Source: Burkholderia sp. USMB20 (GTDB lineage: Bacteria > Pseudomonadota > Gammaproteobacteria > Burkholderiales > Burkholderiaceae). From it: 64,000 bases of DNA. Position numbers and translations under genes: made by a program. The notes beneath the pieces are model-generated. The model was not told the origin of the DNA. It did no database searches and worked only from the letters and a program-made list of their open reading frames with translations. Of this stretch, positions 43,584 through 52,740 are shown piece by piece. The stretch spans positions 142,435-206,434 of the forward strand of contig NZ_JTAN02000013.1 of the NCBI RefSeq assembly GCF_000949135.2. Direction: 5' to 3'. Position 1 is the first letter of the stretch; each line of letters opens with the position of its first letter.

Positions 43584-44837
43584 ATGGCACTCATCGTACA
43601 CAAATACGGCGGCACTTCGATGGGCTCGGTCGAGCGCATCAAGAACGTCGCGAAACGCGTCGCAAAATGGCATCAGGCCGGGCACCAGATGGTGGTCGTG
43701 CCGTCCGCGATGTCCGGCGAAACCAACCGTCTGCTCGGTCTCGCGAAAGAGATTTCGAGCCAGCCGAGCCCGCGTGAGCTCGACATGATCGCGTCGACCG
43801 GCGAGCAGGTCAGCGTCGGCCTGCTGTCGATCGCGCTGCAGGAAATCGGCGTCGAGGCCGTGAGCTATGCCGGCTGGCAAGTGCCGATCAAGACGGACAG
43901 CGCGTTCACGAAGGCGCGCATTCACTCGATCGACGACGAGCGCGTGAAGGCCGATCTGAACGCCGGCAAGGTCGTGATCATCACGGGCTTCCAGGGCGTC
44001 GATCCGGACGGCCACATCACGACGCTGGGCCGCGGCGGCTCGGACACGTCGGCGGTGGCGGTCGCGGCCGCGCTGGATGCCGAAGAGTGCCTGATCTATA
44101 CGGACGTCGACGGCGTCTACACGACCGACCCGCGCGTGGTCGAAGAGGCGCGACGCCTCGATCGCGTGACGTTCGAGGAAATGCTGGAAATGGCCAGCCT
44201 CGGCTCGAAGGTCCTGCAGATCCGCTCGGTCGAATTCGCCGGCAAATACCAGGTGAAGACGCGCGTGCTGTCGAGCCTGACCGATCCGCTGATTGCGCTC
44301 GACGAAGAAATGCGCTCGGGCACCCTGATTACTTTTGAAGAAGACGAGACCATGGAAAAGGCAGTCATTTCCGGCATCGCGTTCCAGCGCGACGAAGCAC
44401 GCATTGCGGTGATGGGCGTGCCCGACAAGCCGGGCATCGCGTATCAGATCCTCGGCCCGGTCGCCGATGCGAACGTCGACGTCGACATGATCATCCAGAA
44501 CCAGAGCGTCGAAGGGAAGACGGACTTCACGTTCACGGTCGGCCGCGGCGACTACCAGAAGGCGATGGACATCCTCACCAACCAGGTGCAGGGCCATGTG
44601 AGCGCCGAGCGCGTGCAGGGCGACCCGAAGGTGTCGAAGGTGTCGGTCGTCGGCGTCGGCATGCGTTCGCACGTGGGCGTCGCGAGCAAGATGTTCCGCA
44701 CGCTGTCGGAAGAGGGCATCAACATCCAGATGATCTCGACGTCCGAAATCAAGATTTCGGTGCTGATCGACGAGAAATACATGGAGCTGGCCGTCCGCGC
44801 GCTGCACAAGGCATTCGAACTCGACCAGGCCGCGTGA
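43584..44837 (+). CDS. lysC: Aspartate kinase
   Basis: Phosphorylates aspartate, the entry to lysine, diaminopimelate, threonine and methionine synthesis. The kinase domain has [12 protein letters not shown] (residues 4-15), [24 protein letters not shown] and [13 protein letters not shown]. Two ACT domains after about residue 265 are the usual sites of feedback inhibition. It is 417 residues, a monofunctional enzyme with no fused homoserine dehydrogenase. An internal in-frame ATG at 44352 (M257) lies between the kinase and ACT parts. Confidence 0.97.
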   Translation: MALIVHKYGGTSMGSVERIKNVAKRVAKWHQAGHQMVVVPSAMSGETNRLLGLAKEISSQPSPRELDMIASTGEQVSVGLLSIALQEIGVEAVSYAGWQVPIKTDSAFTKARIHSIDDERVKADLNAGKVVIITGFQGVDPDGHITTLGRGGSDTSAVAVAAALDAEECLIYTDVDGVYTTDPRVVEEARRLDRVTFEEMLEMASLGSKVLQIRSVEFAGKYQVKTRVLSSLTDPLIALDEEMRSGTLITFEEDETMEKAVISGIAFQRDEARIAVMGVPDKPGIAYQILGPVADANVDVDMIIQNQSVEGKTDFTFTVGRGDYQKAMDILTNQVQGHVSAERVQGDPKVSKVSVVGVGMRSHVGVASKMFRTLSEEGINIQMISTSEIKISVLIDEKYMELAVRALHKAFELDQAA

Positions 44838-44844
44838 ATTTTTT

Positions 44845-44872
44845 CGTGATGCATTGAAGAAAATGCATCACG
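44845..44872. terminator. Hairpin after lysC
   Basis: An 11-bp stem (CGTGATGCATT 44845-44855 with AATGCATCACG 44862-44872, loop GAAGAA) follows the lysC stop. Its T run is before the stem rather than after it, so it is not a classical terminator on the plus strand; it sits just before the tRNA-Ser promoter. Confidence 0.45.
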
Positions 44873-44876
44873 GAAA

Positions 44877-44905
44877 TTGACGCACGGTTCGAAACCCTAT
44901 ATTAT
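44877..44905 (+). promoter_or_regulatory. Sigma-70 promoter for tRNA-Ser
   Basis: TTGACG (44877-44882) and TATTAT (44900-44905) are separated by 17 bases, with transcription expected to begin near 44912, about 37 bases before the mature tRNA. Confidence 0.8.
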
Positions 44906-44948
44906 CTCGTTCTCGTCGCACTGCCTCCCTGGTGCGAGCGAAAGTTTG

Positions 44949-45042
44949 GGAGACGTGGCCGAGAGGTCGAAGGCACTCCCCTGCTAAGGGAGCATCTGGG
45001 CCAAAACCTGGATCGAGGGTTCGAATCCCTCCGTCTCCGCCA
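44949..45042 (+). tRNA. tRNA-Ser (anticodon GCU)
   Basis: A 94-base class II tRNA including an encoded CCA end. The acceptor stem is GGAGACG/CGTCTCC, the anticodon GCT is at 44983-44985 between CTCCCCT and AAGGGAG, a long variable arm is present (catctgggccaaaacctggat) and the T arm is GAGGGTTCGAATCCCTC. It reads AGC and AGU codons. Confidence 0.97.
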
Positions 45043-45054
45043 AAAGCGGTGACA

Positions 45055-45089
45055 AAGCCCCGCAAGTTCTCGGACTTGCGGGGCTTTTT
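45055..45089 (+). terminator. Intrinsic terminator after tRNA-Ser
   Basis: A perfect 13-bp stem (45055-45067 with 45074-45086, loop TCTCGG), built on AGCCCCGCAAGT, is followed by TTTTTC. It ends the tRNA transcript. Confidence 0.93.
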
Positions 45090-45226
45090 CTTTTCCGGCG
45101 TCGTTTCCGCACGCGCCGCCGGCGCCACGCTTCGTCCGGACAGCCAATCAATGCTCGACTCGAGCGGCGCTCATGCGCTAAATAGGCGTATCGCCTCGCG
45201 CGGCTCAATCGGGAGTTCCGGCACGC

Positions 45227-46600
45227 ATGCATTCCGTACTGACCATCCTTTCGCACCGTCCCGTCGACGGGCTCGTCGACAATCACGAACGTTACGCGCG
45301 GGCCCACGGCTACCGGCACGCGATCGTCGACGGCACGCACGTGTACGGCGAGCGCCAGCAGGTGCTGCACAAGTACCACGCGATCATCGCGCAGCTCGTC
45401 GCGATGGAGCAGGGCGCGTTGCTGCTCGTGCTCGATCCGTTCTCGGTCGTGTTCGGCCAGCATGCGTTGCCGGCCGTCGCGGACGGTTATGACGCGATCG
45501 TCACGACGCAGACCTCGAAGTCGTCGTTGCCCGCCGCGAGCGGCATGATCTTTCGTAACGTGCCCGACGTGCGCGAGTGCTTGCGCAAGCTGGTGGTCGA
45601 GCTCGGCAAGTGGGCGATGCGCCTGCCCGAGCGGCAACACGCATGCGAGGCGACGCTGCTTGCCGAGCACTTCCCGCCGCTGCCGTTCGACCAGCCGCTC
45701 GCGACCGGCCATTTCGCGTCGGCCCAGACGGTATGGCGCGACGGGCTAGCGATCGACGCGGTCGTCGGCGCGCATCCGCTCGTGGCGCACCAGGCGCCCG
45801 AATGGCAGCAGATCGATGGCGTATGGGTGCCGACGCCCGACTACGACTTTCGCTACGTGCTCGCGCTCGTCGACGACGCGGCGCGTGTCCAGCGGGGCGA
45901 GCAGCCGAGCGCGATGGACGACTGGCGCACCGCGCAGGAACGGCCGCGCGAGCCGGTGCGGCACCTGAACCCGCATGCAAGCATTGCGTTCGTGAGCCTG
46001 CACACGTCGCACATCGCCGGTTACGGCGATCTTCACGAAGAGAACTTCGTTCGCTACTGCACGCGACACGGCTATGCGTACCACGCGTATCGCGAACCGC
46101 CCGCGTTCCTGCCGGCCGGCGTCGATGCGAACTGGGCGAAGCTGCACCTGATTCGCGAACATCTGCCGGATCACGCGTTCGTGTTCTGGGTCGACGCCGA
46201 CATCCTCGCGATCGACCAGCGCCAGACGGTCGACGGCGTGATCGACGGCCGCGATTTCGTGATCGGCACCGACCACACGGCCTGGGCGATCAACTCGTGC
46301 ATGATCGGCGTGCGCAACGTCGCGCCGATGCGCGAACTGGTCGAACGCATATGCGTGCGCATCGAGCGCATTGGCGATCGGTCGTCGGTCTATGCGAGCG
46401 GCGGCGACCAGCAGGCGATCTATGTCGAACTGCTGGAGGCGGGCATGATCGACGCGCGCTACATCGTCGATGCGATGTCGCTCGCGTCATCGCCGGTCTA
46501 TGCGACGCGCGACAGCCGCTTCGTCCATTTCCCCGCGCAACACAACCACTATCGCGCGGTGACGATGCGCGTATGGGACAGGCTGAGCCATCAACGGTGA
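45227..46600 (+). CDS. GT34-like glycosyltransferase with two tandem domains
   Basis: A 457-residue cytoplasmic protein made of two related halves. The C-terminal half (from about residue 252) resembles the galactosyltransferase GMA12/MNN10 family: SLHTSHIAGYGDLHEENF, NWAKLHLIREHLPD and a DxD nucleotide-sugar motif at D323-A-D325 (FWVDADILAID). The N-terminal half repeats the plan (SVLTILSHRPVDGLVDNHERY, HKYHAIIAQLVA, LLLVLDPFSVVF) but its DxD is replaced by D70-P-F. The pairing SGMIFRNVPDVRECLRKL / NSCMIGVRNVAPMRELVERI supports duplication. Acceptor and pathway are unknown. It stands alone between tRNA-Ser and the nuoM-like gene. Confidence 0.7.
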   Translation: MHSVLTILSHRPVDGLVDNHERYARAHGYRHAIVDGTHVYGERQQVLHKYHAIIAQLVAMEQGALLLVLDPFSVVFGQHALPAVADGYDAIVTTQTSKSSLPAASGMIFRNVPDVRECLRKLVVELGKWAMRLPERQHACEATLLAEHFPPLPFDQPLATGHFASAQTVWRDGLAIDAVVGAHPLVAHQAPEWQQIDGVWVPTPDYDFRYVLALVDDAARVQRGEQPSAMDDWRTAQERPREPVRHLNPHASIAFVSLHTSHIAGYGDLHEENFVRYCTRHGYAYHAYREPPAFLPAGVDANWAKLHLIREHLPDHAFVFWVDADILAIDQRQTVDGVIDGRDFVIGTDHTAWAINSCMIGVRNVAPMRELVERICVRIERIGDRSSVYASGGDQQAIYVELLEAGMIDARYIVDAMSLASSPVYATRDSRFVHFPAQHNHYRAVTMRVWDRLSHQR

Positions 46601-46906
46601 CGGAATGTGCCGCGATTCCCGGTGTTCCGGATCGCGGCGATCGGCGGCCGGTGAAATAAAAATGAAAGTATCCGTGTAAGGATTGAATCGCTCTCATTCA
46701 TCCTTCCCCGCATTCCACGCTTGCGCCCCGAAGAATCGGTCTTCCGGCCAAAAATGCGGCATCGCACCGATTCGTGCGATCGGCGCCGCATCACAATACG
46801 AAAAATTACGCATAAAAATCAGCGATCTATCCGGGCGTCGTGAAAGGCGCCTCTGCTGCGATGCAAAAAATAATCATTCGCCTTATGCTGGTTAACCCGA
46901 TTGCGC

Positions 46907-46920
46907 TTGAGCGGCGTCAA
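46907..46920. promoter_or_regulatory. FNR/ANR-like box
   Basis: TTGAG-CGGC-GTCAA is an inverted repeat with the outer TTGA/TCAA half-sites and 4-base-plus-2 spacing of the FNR/CRP-family oxygen-regulator consensus TTGAT-N4-ATCAA, differing at the two inner positions. It lies about 130 bases before the nuoM-like start codon. Confidence 0.45.
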
Positions 46921-46948
46921 GCTCTGCCCTGATTCCGCTTTACATTTT

Positions 46949-46960
46949 GCCAACATTGGC
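46949..46960. promoter_or_regulatory. Short palindrome GCCAA-CA-TTGGC
   Basis: A perfect 5-bp inverted repeat separated by two bases, 90 bases upstream of the nuoM-like start. It could be an operator half-site pair, but no regulator is identified. Confidence 0.3.
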
Positions 46961-47050
46961 GGTCCGCGAAATCTATCTGTCGATTTGATTTCGTTTCCTT
47001 CGTCTCGCCTGTTTCCGATGCAGCGCGCGACCCTCTCAAGGCCTGTTGAC

Positions 47051-48580
47051 ATGCATGATTTCCCCTTTCTGAGCCTGGCGATCTGGGTTCCGATCCTGTT
47101 CGGCGCGTGCCTGCTGCGCACCGGTTCCGACCGTCATCCGCATCGCACGAGGCTGATCGCGCTGGTCGGCGCACTCGCGGGGCTGGCCGCCGTCGTTCCG
47201 CTCGTCACCGGTTTCGATTCGCACTCGGCCGCGATGCAGTTCGCCGAAACCCGCAACTGGCTGGCGGCCTTCAACGCCGGCTGGCGTGTCGGGATCGACG
47301 GCGCGTCGCTGTGGCTCGTGGTGCTGACCGCCTTCACGACGCTCGTCGTCGTGATTGCGTCGTGGGAAGCGGTGACGGTGCGGGTCGCGCAGTACTACGC
47401 GTCGTTCCTGATCCTGTCGGGGCTGATGGTCGGCGTGTTCGTCGCGCAGGACGGGCTGCTGTTCTTCATCTTCTTCGAGGCGACGCTGATTCCGCTGTAC
47501 CTGCTGATCGGCACGTGGGGCAGGGAGCATCGCGTCTACGCGGCCGTGAAGTTCTTCTTCATCTCGTTCGCGGGTTCGCTGTTGCTGCTGATGGCGATGC
47601 TGTACCTGTATGCGAAGTCGCATACGTTCGACATGAACGCATGGCGCACGCTGCAGCTCGGCTTCGCGCCGCAGCTGCTGGTGTTCCTCGGCTTCTTCGC
47701 CGCGTTCGCGGTCAAGGTGCCGATGTGGCCGGTTCATACGTGGCTGCGCGACGTCTACACGGACGGCCCGACGGGTGCCGCGCTGATGCTCGCGATGCTC
47801 AAGCTCGGCGGCTACGGCTTCCTGCGCTTCGCGCTGCCGATCACGCCGGACGCGAGCCACTTCTTCGCGCCGGCCGTGATCGCGCTGTCGCTGTTCGCGA
47901 TCGTCTACGCGAGCCTGATCGCGCTCGCGCAGACCGATCTCGGCAAGCTGCTCGCGTATTCGACGGTCGCGCACATGGGGATCGTCACGCTCGGGCTGTT
48001 CCTGTTCAACCAGATCGGCGTCGAAGGCGCGATCGTGCAGCTCGTGTCGTACGGCTTCGTCGCGGGCGCGATGCTGCTGTGCGTGAGCGTGCTGGTCGAT
48101 CGCACGAAGCAGCGCGAGATTGCCGCGTACGGCGGCGTGGCGGGCGTGATGCCGCGCTTCGCGACGTTCGCGCTGCTGTTCGCGATGGCCAACGTCGGCC
48201 TGCCGGGCACGTCGGGTTTCGTCGGCGAGTTCATGGTCATCATGGGCGCGATCCGCGTCAACTTCTGGATCGGCGCGATCGCGGCGCTCACGCTGATCCT
48301 CAGCGCGTCGTACACGCTGTGGATGGTCAAGCGCGTCGTGTTCGGCAAGATCGCGGGTCCGCGTATCGCGAAGCTCGCCGACCTGAGCCGCCGCGAGATC
48401 GTGATGTTCGCGTCGCTCGCGCTGATCGTGCTGATGGTGGGCGTCGATCCGAAGCCGTTCACCGATGCGATCGATCCGACCGTCGCACGGCTGATCGAGG
48501 AAGCGAGCCGTTCGAAGCTGCCGGCCGGCGATGGCGGCGCACCGGCGCAGCCGGCGTACATGGCCGCGGCGCACGGCTGA
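47051..48580 (+). CDS. Orphan NuoM-type proton-translocating membrane subunit
   Basis: A 509-residue polytopic membrane protein of the complex I antiporter-like family, closest in form to NuoM. The residues that matter for proton transfer in E. coli NuoM have counterparts: E143 (FFEATLIPLYLL), K222 (AVKVPMWPVHTW) and K251 (MLKLGGYGFLRF). About 13-14 hydrophobic segments are seen. No other nuo gene is nearby; instead cyoABCD follows 321 bases downstream. The ATG at 47051 gives MHDFPFLSL; an upstream ATG at 47018 is possible. Its partner subunits are not known from this window. Confidence 0.88.
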   Translation: MHDFPFLSLAIWVPILFGACLLRTGSDRHPHRTRLIALVGALAGLAAVVPLVTGFDSHSAAMQFAETRNWLAAFNAGWRVGIDGASLWLVVLTAFTTLVVVIASWEAVTVRVAQYYASFLILSGLMVGVFVAQDGLLFFIFFEATLIPLYLLIGTWGREHRVYAAVKFFFISFAGSLLLLMAMLYLYAKSHTFDMNAWRTLQLGFAPQLLVFLGFFAAFAVKVPMWPVHTWLRDVYTDGPTGAALMLAMLKLGGYGFLRFALPITPDASHFFAPAVIALSLFAIVYASLIALAQTDLGKLLAYSTVAHMGIVTLGLFLFNQIGVEGAIVQLVSYGFVAGAMLLCVSVLVDRTKQREIAAYGGVAGVMPRFATFALLFAMANVGLPGTSGFVGEFMVIMGAIRVNFWIGAIAALTLILSASYTLWMVKRVVFGKIAGPRIAKLADLSRREIVMFASLALIVLMVGVDPKPFTDAIDPTVARLIEEASRSKLPAGDGGAPAQPAYMAAAHG

Positions 48581-48901
48581 GCGCGTGACGCCGCGCACGA
48601 TGTCCGCATCGCGTGCCGATGCGGACATCGTTGCGCGCGCATTCATCGGGGCAGGGCGGACACGAGCCCGCGGCTTCCGCCGATTTCGGCCGTCTCAAGG
48701 CCCTCGGCGTGAGGCCCGCGGCCGCCTCCCGGCTGCGTGAAATTGCCCCGCGACAATCTGTCTCACTGCGGATTTTGCAATGATGATTTGTCGCACCCAC
48801 CGGTTTTTCGCCGCGCCCGCGCGACGTATGATTCGGCCACTTTCGTGGATCGAATGCGCATCGGGCAAACGCAACGGATTCAATGACCCTCGGGCTGTGT
48901 G
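48581..48901. other. 321-bp region between nuoM-like gene and cyoA
   Basis: It contains the strong hairpin at 48598-48630 and a TATGAT at 48827-48832 that could be a -10 element for cyoA. No gene was recognised. Confidence 0.5.
48598..48630 (+). terminator. 14-bp hairpin after nuoM-like gene
   Basis: CGATGTCCGCATCG (48598-48611) pairs perfectly with CGATGCGGACATCG (48617-48630) around a CGTGC loop. Only TTG follows, so termination may need Rho or be partial. It suggests that cyoABCD has its own promoter. Confidence 0.6.
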
Positions 48902-49789
48902 ATGAAAAGAAGAGCTTCAAAAGGCTGGACGGCGCTGATATCGATCGGCGCGGCGCTGAGCCTGTCAGGCTGTAATTTAGATGTACTAAATCCGAAAGGA
49001 AGCGTCGGGGCCGCCGAAAAGGCGCTGATCGCGACCTCGACATGGGCGATGCTGATCGTCGTCGTGCCGGTGATCCTGCTCACGCTGTGGTTCGCGTGGC
49101 GTTACCGCGCATCGAACCGCAACGCCGCCTATGCGCCGAACTGGTCGCACTCGACCGCGATCGAGGTCGTGATCTGGACGGTGCCGACGCTGATCATCCT
49201 GTTCCTCGGCGTGCTCACGTGGAAAACCACGCACGAACTCGATCCGTACAAGCCGCTCGAGTCGTCGGTGAAGCCGATCGACGTCGAGGTCGTCGCGCTC
49301 GACTGGAAGTGGCTGTTCATCTATCCGGAACTCGGCATCGCGTCGGTGAACCAGCTCGCGATTCCGGTCGGCACGCCGGTGAATTTCCGCATCACGTCGG
49401 ATTCGGTGATGAACTCGTTCTTCATTCCGCAGCTCGGCGGCCAGGTCTACGCGATGGCCGGCATGCAGACGCGCCTGCACCTGATCGCCGACGAAGCCGG
49501 CGACTACGCGGGCACGTCCGCCAACTTCAGCGGCCGCGGCTTCTCCGACATGAAGTTCCGCACGCTCGCCGAGCCGCGCGAACAGTTCGACGCGTGGGTG
49601 CAGAAGGTCAAGGCGTCGCCCGACCGGCTCGACGCGACCGTGTACGGCACCGTCGCGCAGCCGAGCGAGAAGGCGCCCGTGCGCTACTTCTCGTCGGTGG
49701 ATCCGCGGCTCTTCCACAACATCATCGCGAAATACAACGATGGCCACGTCCTCGATCTGAAGGACGCCGCCTGCGGCACGAAGGGGTAA
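48902..49789 (+). CDS. cyoA: Cytochrome bo3 ubiquinol oxidase subunit II
   Basis: Subunit II of the haem-copper quinol oxidase. It is a predicted lipoprotein (LSLSGC, cysteine near residue 25) with two membrane segments (about 42-65 and 83-105) and a periplasmic cupredoxin domain. The CuA ligands of cytochrome c oxidases are absent (GQVYAMAGMQ, NFSGRGFSDM), which indicates quinol rather than cytochrome c as the donor. An in-frame GTG lies directly before the ATG. cyoB starts 3 bases after the stop. Confidence 0.96.
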   Translation: MKRRASKGWTALISIGAALSLSGCNLDVLNPKGSVGAAEKALIATSTWAMLIVVVPVILLTLWFAWRYRASNRNAAYAPNWSHSTAIEVVIWTVPTLIILFLGVLTWKTTHELDPYKPLESSVKPIDVEVVALDWKWLFIYPELGIASVNQLAIPVGTPVNFRITSDSVMNSFFIPQLGGQVYAMAGMQTRLHLIADEAGDYAGTSANFSGRGFSDMKFRTLAEPREQFDAWVQKVKASPDRLDATVYGTVAQPSEKAPVRYFSSVDPRLFHNIIAKYNDGHVLDLKDAACGTKG

Positions 49790-49792
49790 CGC

Positions 49793-51799
49793 ATGTTCGG
49801 CAAACTCACACTGGCGGCGATCCCGTTCGATCAGCCCATCATCATGGTGGCAGGCGCCTTCATGGGGCTGGTCGTGCTGGGCATTCTCGCCGCACTGACG
49901 ATCACCGGCCGCTGGAAGTGGCTGTGGACGGAATGGCTGACGACGGTCGACCACAAGAAACTCGGCGTGATGTACATCATCGTCGCGCTGATCATGCTGC
50001 TGCGCGGCTTCGCCGACGCGATCATGATGCGCATGCAGCTTGCGCTCGCGTACAACGCGCCCGGCTACCTGCCGCCGCACCACTACGACCAGATCTTCAC
50101 GGCACATGGCGTGATCATGATCTTCTTCATGGCGATGGTGTTCATGGTCGGCCTGATGAACCTCGTCGTGCCGCTGCAGATCGGCGCGCGCGACGTCGCG
50201 TTTCCGTTCATCAACTCGCTGTCGTTCTGGATGACGGCGGTCAGCGCGATCCTGATCAACATCTCGCTCGTGATCGGCGAGTTCGCGCAGACGGGCTGGC
50301 TCGCGTATCCGCCGCTGTCGGAGCTGCAGTTCAGCCCGGGGGTAGGGGTCGACTATTACCTGTGGGCGCTGCAGATTTCGGGTGTCGGCACGCTGCTGAC
50401 CGGCGTGAACTTCTTCGTGACGATCATCAAGATGCGCGCGCCGGGCATGACGCTGATGAAGATGCCGGTGTTCACGTGGACGGCCCTCTGCACGAACGTG
50501 CTGATCATGGCGTCGTTCCCGATCCTGACCGCGACGCTCGCACTGCTCGGCCTCGACCGCTACCTCGGCATGCACTTCTTCACGAACGAAGCCGGCGGCA
50601 ACGCGATGCTGTACCTGAACCTGATCTGGGCGTGGGGCCATCCGGAGGTGTACATCCTGATCCTGCCGGCGTTCGGCATCTTCTCGGAAGTCATCGCGAC
50701 GTTCTCGAAGAAGCCGTTGTTCGGCTACAAGACGATGGTGTACGCGACCTGCGCGATCATGGTGCTGTCGTTCCTCGTGTGGCTGCATCACTTCTTCACG
50801 ATGGGCTCCGGTGCGAACGTGAATGCGTTCTTCGGCATCATGACGATGATCATCGCGATCCCGACCGGCGTGAAGGTGTTCAACTGGCTGTTTACGATGT
50901 ACCGCGGCCGGATCGAATTCACGACGCCGGTGCTGTGGACGATCGGCTTCATGGTCACGTTCACGCTCGGCGGCATGACCGGCGTGATGATGGCGATCCC
51001 GGGCGCGGACTTCGTGCTGCACAACAGCCTGTTCCTGATCGCGCACTTCCACAACGTGATCATCGGCGGCGTGCTGTTCGGCTATCTCGCGGGCTTCAAC
51101 TACTGGTTCCCGAAGGCGTTCGGCTTCAAGCTGAACGAGAAGCTCGGCAAGGCCGCGTTCTGGTTCTGGCAGGTCGGCTTCTACGTCGCGTTCGTGCCGC
51201 TCTACGTGCTCGGCTTCATGGGCATGACGCGGCGCCTGAACCACTACGACAATCCGGCGTGGCATCCGTGGCTGCTGGTCGCCGCATTCGGCGCCGTGCT
51301 GATCGCGATCGGCATCGCATGCCAGCTGCTGCAACTGGTCGTCAGCATCCGCAACCGCAACCTGCCGGCATATCGCGACACCACGGGCGACCCGTGGGGC
51401 GGCCGCACGCTGGAATGGGCGACCTCGTCGCCGCCGGCCGAGTACAACTTCGCGGTGATCCCGCAGGTGCGCACGCTCGACGCGTACGCCGACATGAAGG
51501 CACGCGGCGACGGCCGGCCGAACCCGGCGGCGATCCGCGACATCCACATGCCGTCGAATACGTGCGCGGGTCTCGTGGTCGCGGTCTTCAGCCTGGTGCT
51601 CGGCTTCGCGCTGGTGTGGCACATCTGGTGGATGGCGATCGGCGGCCTGGTCGGCATCGTCGCGACGCTCGTGGTCTACAGCTCGCGTGACAACGACGGC
51701 TACTACATCCCGGCGTCGAAGGTGCGCAGGATCGAAGAGAAGCAACCGGCGGCGCGCGTGGCCACGCGTGTCGACGACGTGGAACTGGAGGCCAACTGA
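49793..51799 (+). CDS. cyoB: Cytochrome bo3 ubiquinol oxidase subunit I
   Basis: Catalytic subunit that reduces oxygen to water and pumps protons. It is 668 residues with about 15 membrane helices. The haem and CuB ligands are visible: TAHGVIM for the low-spin haem, the cross-linked pair H283-Y287 (WGHPEVY), WLHHFF for CuB and LIAHFHN for the two haem ligands. The quinol-oxidase signature [10 protein letters not shown] is present. Its stop overlaps the cyoC start by one base (TGATG). Confidence 0.98.
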   Translation: MFGKLTLAAIPFDQPIIMVAGAFMGLVVLGILAALTITGRWKWLWTEWLTTVDHKKLGVMYIIVALIMLLRGFADAIMMRMQLALAYNAPGYLPPHHYDQIFTAHGVIMIFFMAMVFMVGLMNLVVPLQIGARDVAFPFINSLSFWMTAVSAILINISLVIGEFAQTGWLAYPPLSELQFSPGVGVDYYLWALQISGVGTLLTGVNFFVTIIKMRAPGMTLMKMPVFTWTALCTNVLIMASFPILTATLALLGLDRYLGMHFFTNEAGGNAMLYLNLIWAWGHPEVYILILPAFGIFSEVIATFSKKPLFGYKTMVYATCAIMVLSFLVWLHHFFTMGSGANVNAFFGIMTMIIAIPTGVKVFNWLFTMYRGRIEFTTPVLWTIGFMVTFTLGGMTGVMMAIPGADFVLHNSLFLIAHFHNVIIGGVLFGYLAGFNYWFPKAFGFKLNEKLGKAAFWFWQVGFYVAFVPLYVLGFMGMTRRLNHYDNPAWHPWLLVAAFGAVLIAIGIACQLLQLVVSIRNRNLPAYRDTTGDPWGGRTLEWATSSPPAEYNFAVIPQVRTLDAYADMKARGDGRPNPAAIRDIHMPSNTCAGLVVAVFSLVLGFALVWHIWWMAIGGLVGIVATLVVYSSRDNDGYYIPASKVRRIEEKQPAARVATRVDDVELEAN

Positions 51800-52407
51800 T
51801 GTTGCAGAAAACCCTGAGCGCAACCCTGCTCGAGCACGACGACCATCCGCCGTCGCACTCGGTGTTCGGCTTCTGGCTGTACCTGATGACCGACTGCGTG
51901 ATCTTCGCGGCGCTGTTCGCGACGTTCGCGGTGCTCGGCAACCAGTACGCGGGCGGTCCGACCGCGAAGGACCTGTTCGACATTCCGGGCGTCGCGGTGG
52001 AAACCGCCGCGCTGCTGCTGTCGAGCATTACCTACGGCTTCGCGATGCTGGCCGCGTACAAGCAGCGGCGCGGCGCGCTGCTCGCGTGGCTCGCGGTGAC
52101 GTTCGTGCTCGGCGCGGCGTTCCTCGCGATGGAGCTGCGCGAGTTCTCGCACCTGATCGCGGAAGGCGCGGGCCCGCAGCGCAGCGCGTTCCTGTCGGCG
52201 TTCTTCACGCTGGTCGGCACGCACGGGCTGCACGTGACGGCCGGCCTCGTGTGGATGATCGTGCTCGCCGGGCAGATCGTGCTGCGCGGCGGCGACCTGA
52301 CCGATCGCGACCTGCGGCGTCTGACGTGCCTGAGCCTCTTCTGGCACTTCCTCGACATCGTGTGGATCTGCGTGTTTTCCTTTGTCTATCTCGCGAGCGT
52401 GATCTAA
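51799..52407 (+). CDS. cyoC: Cytochrome bo3 ubiquinol oxidase subunit III
   Basis: A 202-residue subunit III with five predicted membrane helices. Typical segments are [49 protein letters not shown] and [18 protein letters not shown]. It stabilises the catalytic subunit and proton uptake. It overlaps cyoB by one base and is directly followed by cyoD. Confidence 0.96.
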   Translation: MLQKTLSATLLEHDDHPPSHSVFGFWLYLMTDCVIFAALFATFAVLGNQYAGGPTAKDLFDIPGVAVETAALLLSSITYGFAMLAAYKQRRGALLAWLAVTFVLGAAFLAMELREFSHLIAEGAGPQRSAFLSAFFTLVGTHGLHVTAGLVWMIVLAGQIVLRGGDLTDRDLRRLTCLSLFWHFLDIVWICVFSFVYLASVI

Positions 52408-52740
52408 ATGGCCCATTCGCATTCGTCGCAACTCGAAGAAGGGCACGGCAGCGTCGGCGGCTATGTCGCCGGTTTCATCCTGTCGGTGCTGCTCACGGCC
52501 GCGTCGTTCGGCCTCGTGATGGGCGGCGTGCTGTCGCCGCACGCATCGCTGATCGCGCTCGCCGTGCTCGCATTCGTGCAGATCGTCGTGCACCTCGTGT
52601 ACTTCCTGCACATGAACGGTTCGTCCGGCCAGCGCTGGAACGTGATGGCGTTCAGCTACACCGTGCTGACGGCGGCGATCCTGATCGTCGGCACGCTGTG
52701 GGTGATGCACAACGTCAGCATGAACATGATGTCGCGCTGA
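52408..52740 (+). CDS. cyoD: Cytochrome bo3 ubiquinol oxidase subunit IV
   Basis: A 110-residue subunit IV with three membrane helices, including GYVAGFILSVLLTAASFGLVM and the family-typical FVQIVVHLVYFLHMN. Its ATG immediately follows the cyoC stop codon. No cyoE (haem O synthase) gene is attached to this operon. Confidence 0.95.
   Translation: MAHSHSSQLEEGHGSVGGYVAGFILSVLLTAASFGLVMGGVLSPHASLIALAVLAFVQIVVHLVYFLHMNGSSGQRWNVMAFSYTVLTAAILIVGTLWVMHNVSMNMMSR

Larger units (their letters stand above)
46601..47050. other. 450-bp AT-richer intergenic region upstream of nuoM-like gene
   Basis: No gene is seen. The AT content is clearly higher than in the neighbouring genes. It holds an FNR/ANR-like inverted repeat (TTGAG-N4-GTCAA, 46907-46920) and a second palindrome, GCCAA-CA-TTGGC, at 46949-46960. 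The region probably carries the regulated promoter of the nuoM-like gene. Confidence 0.55.

Noticed and set aside
44949-45226. tRNA-Ser(GCU) as an integration site for a genomic island
   Set aside because: No integrase is nearby and the 3' end of the tRNA is not repeated elsewhere in the window; the following gene has base composition similar to its neighbours.
48986-51823. Minus-strand frame of 945 codons opposite cyoA and cyoB
   Set aside because: It is the His/Asp/Arg-rich shadow of two membrane-protein genes with complete ligand motifs.
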